Positions 45,047-45,196 of a DNA stretch of 45,196 nucleotides are shown here, piece by piece (positions within the stretch are counted from its first letter, which is position 1; each line of letters begins with the position of its first letter). Under the pieces are notes generated by a model. The model worked only from the letters and a program-made list of their open reading frames with translations. It was not told where the DNA came from and did no database searches. The stretch spans positions 1 through 45,196 of IMG/VR virus record IMGVR_UViG_3300037468_000342; one strand, written 5' to 3'. This DNA is from a virus. The translations under genes were made by a program, and so were the position numbers.

Positions 45047-45196
45047 TGGTTTTCCTTGATACAGAGGAGAAGGTTCTCGAGTTCTATGGTTGGACTCGGG
45101 AACAAGCCAATACTGCAAAGGATGTTGGTATTTCTTGCCTTGATAAGCTTGAAGAGTGCGGCGATTATCGGTTCCAAGATGCCTTGAAGGACATTT
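45046..45196 (+). CDS. Hypothetical protein, 5' part of the gene spanning the join
   Basis: This holds the start and first 50 codons of the 100-residue protein completed at 1..279. The ATG overlaps the stop of the 44642 gene (TAATG). From 45070 on the sequence duplicates 1..127. See the entry at 1..279 for the full product. Confidence 0.8.
   Translation, partial: MVFLDTEEKVLEFYGWTREQANTAKDVGISCLDKLEECGDYRFQDALKDI
45070..45196. repeat. Terminal direct repeat, right copy
   Basis: Identical over 127 bases to 1..127. See the left copy for interpretation: an overlap of a circular or circularly permuted genome. Confidence 0.95.

Overview
The window is best read as one complete circular genome of a tailed archaeal virus. 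Its first and last 127 bases are identical (1..127 = 45070..45196), and a 100-residue ORF reads without interruption across the join, so the unique length is 45,069 bp. The archaeal signature is clear: a full-length MCM helicase, a PCNA-type sliding clamp, TATA/BRE-like promoters (one leaderless), and GGAGGTGA-type ribosome binding sites. HK97-type capsid genes and a siphovirus tail module (chaperone with frameshift, tape measure, hub) place it with the archaeal members of Caudoviricetes. PKD, Asp-box and NosD-like beta-helix domains, plus many Cys-rich small proteins, fit a methanogen (Methanomicrobia-like) host; that host call is inference.

Layout. A rightward arm runs from about 43.2 kb through the join to 12.4 kb. 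It holds small hypothetical genes, a DUF932-like protein, a Bet/RecT annealing protein, PCNA, MCM, two ribbon-helix-helix regulators, a CxxCxxCC protein and an HNH-like protein. The leftward arm runs from 43.1 kb down to 12.4 kb without a strand change. In order of transcription it holds small genes, a putative small terminase, a ParB-methyltransferase fusion, two tiny membrane proteins, large terminase, portal, a fibre/spike cassette (36.4-28.3 kb), a protease-scaffold fusion, major capsid, connector proteins, tail tube, tail chaperones with a likely +1 frameshift, tape measure, a very large hub protein with PKD and Asp-box repeats, and a coiled-coil membrane protein that may be a holin.

How it works together. 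PCNA and MCM suggest that the virus loads its own helicase and clamp while borrowing the host polymerase and primase; neither is seen here. Genes within each arm commonly overlap by ATGA or similar, so translation is tightly coupled. The two arms diverge from a 366-bp intergenic region (43101..43466). It carries a leftward TATA-like box between copies of an octamer (TGTAACAT) and a rightward TATA-like box followed by a structured leader.

The most unusual signals are non-coding: (1) a near-20-bp palindrome, core TCATATCATATGATATGA, dispersed in about eight copies over both arms, suggesting a repressor 'stoperator'-like network or RNA-level punctuation; (2) octamer operators around the late-operon start; (3) a set of RNA hairpins at 44.0-44.5 kb sharing an AG-GTCAAA(T)-CT loop motif; and (4) a UCC-UGA +1 frameshift candidate in the tail chaperone gene. 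No integrase, tRNA, CRISPR array, reverse transcriptase or recognisable lysis enzyme was found.
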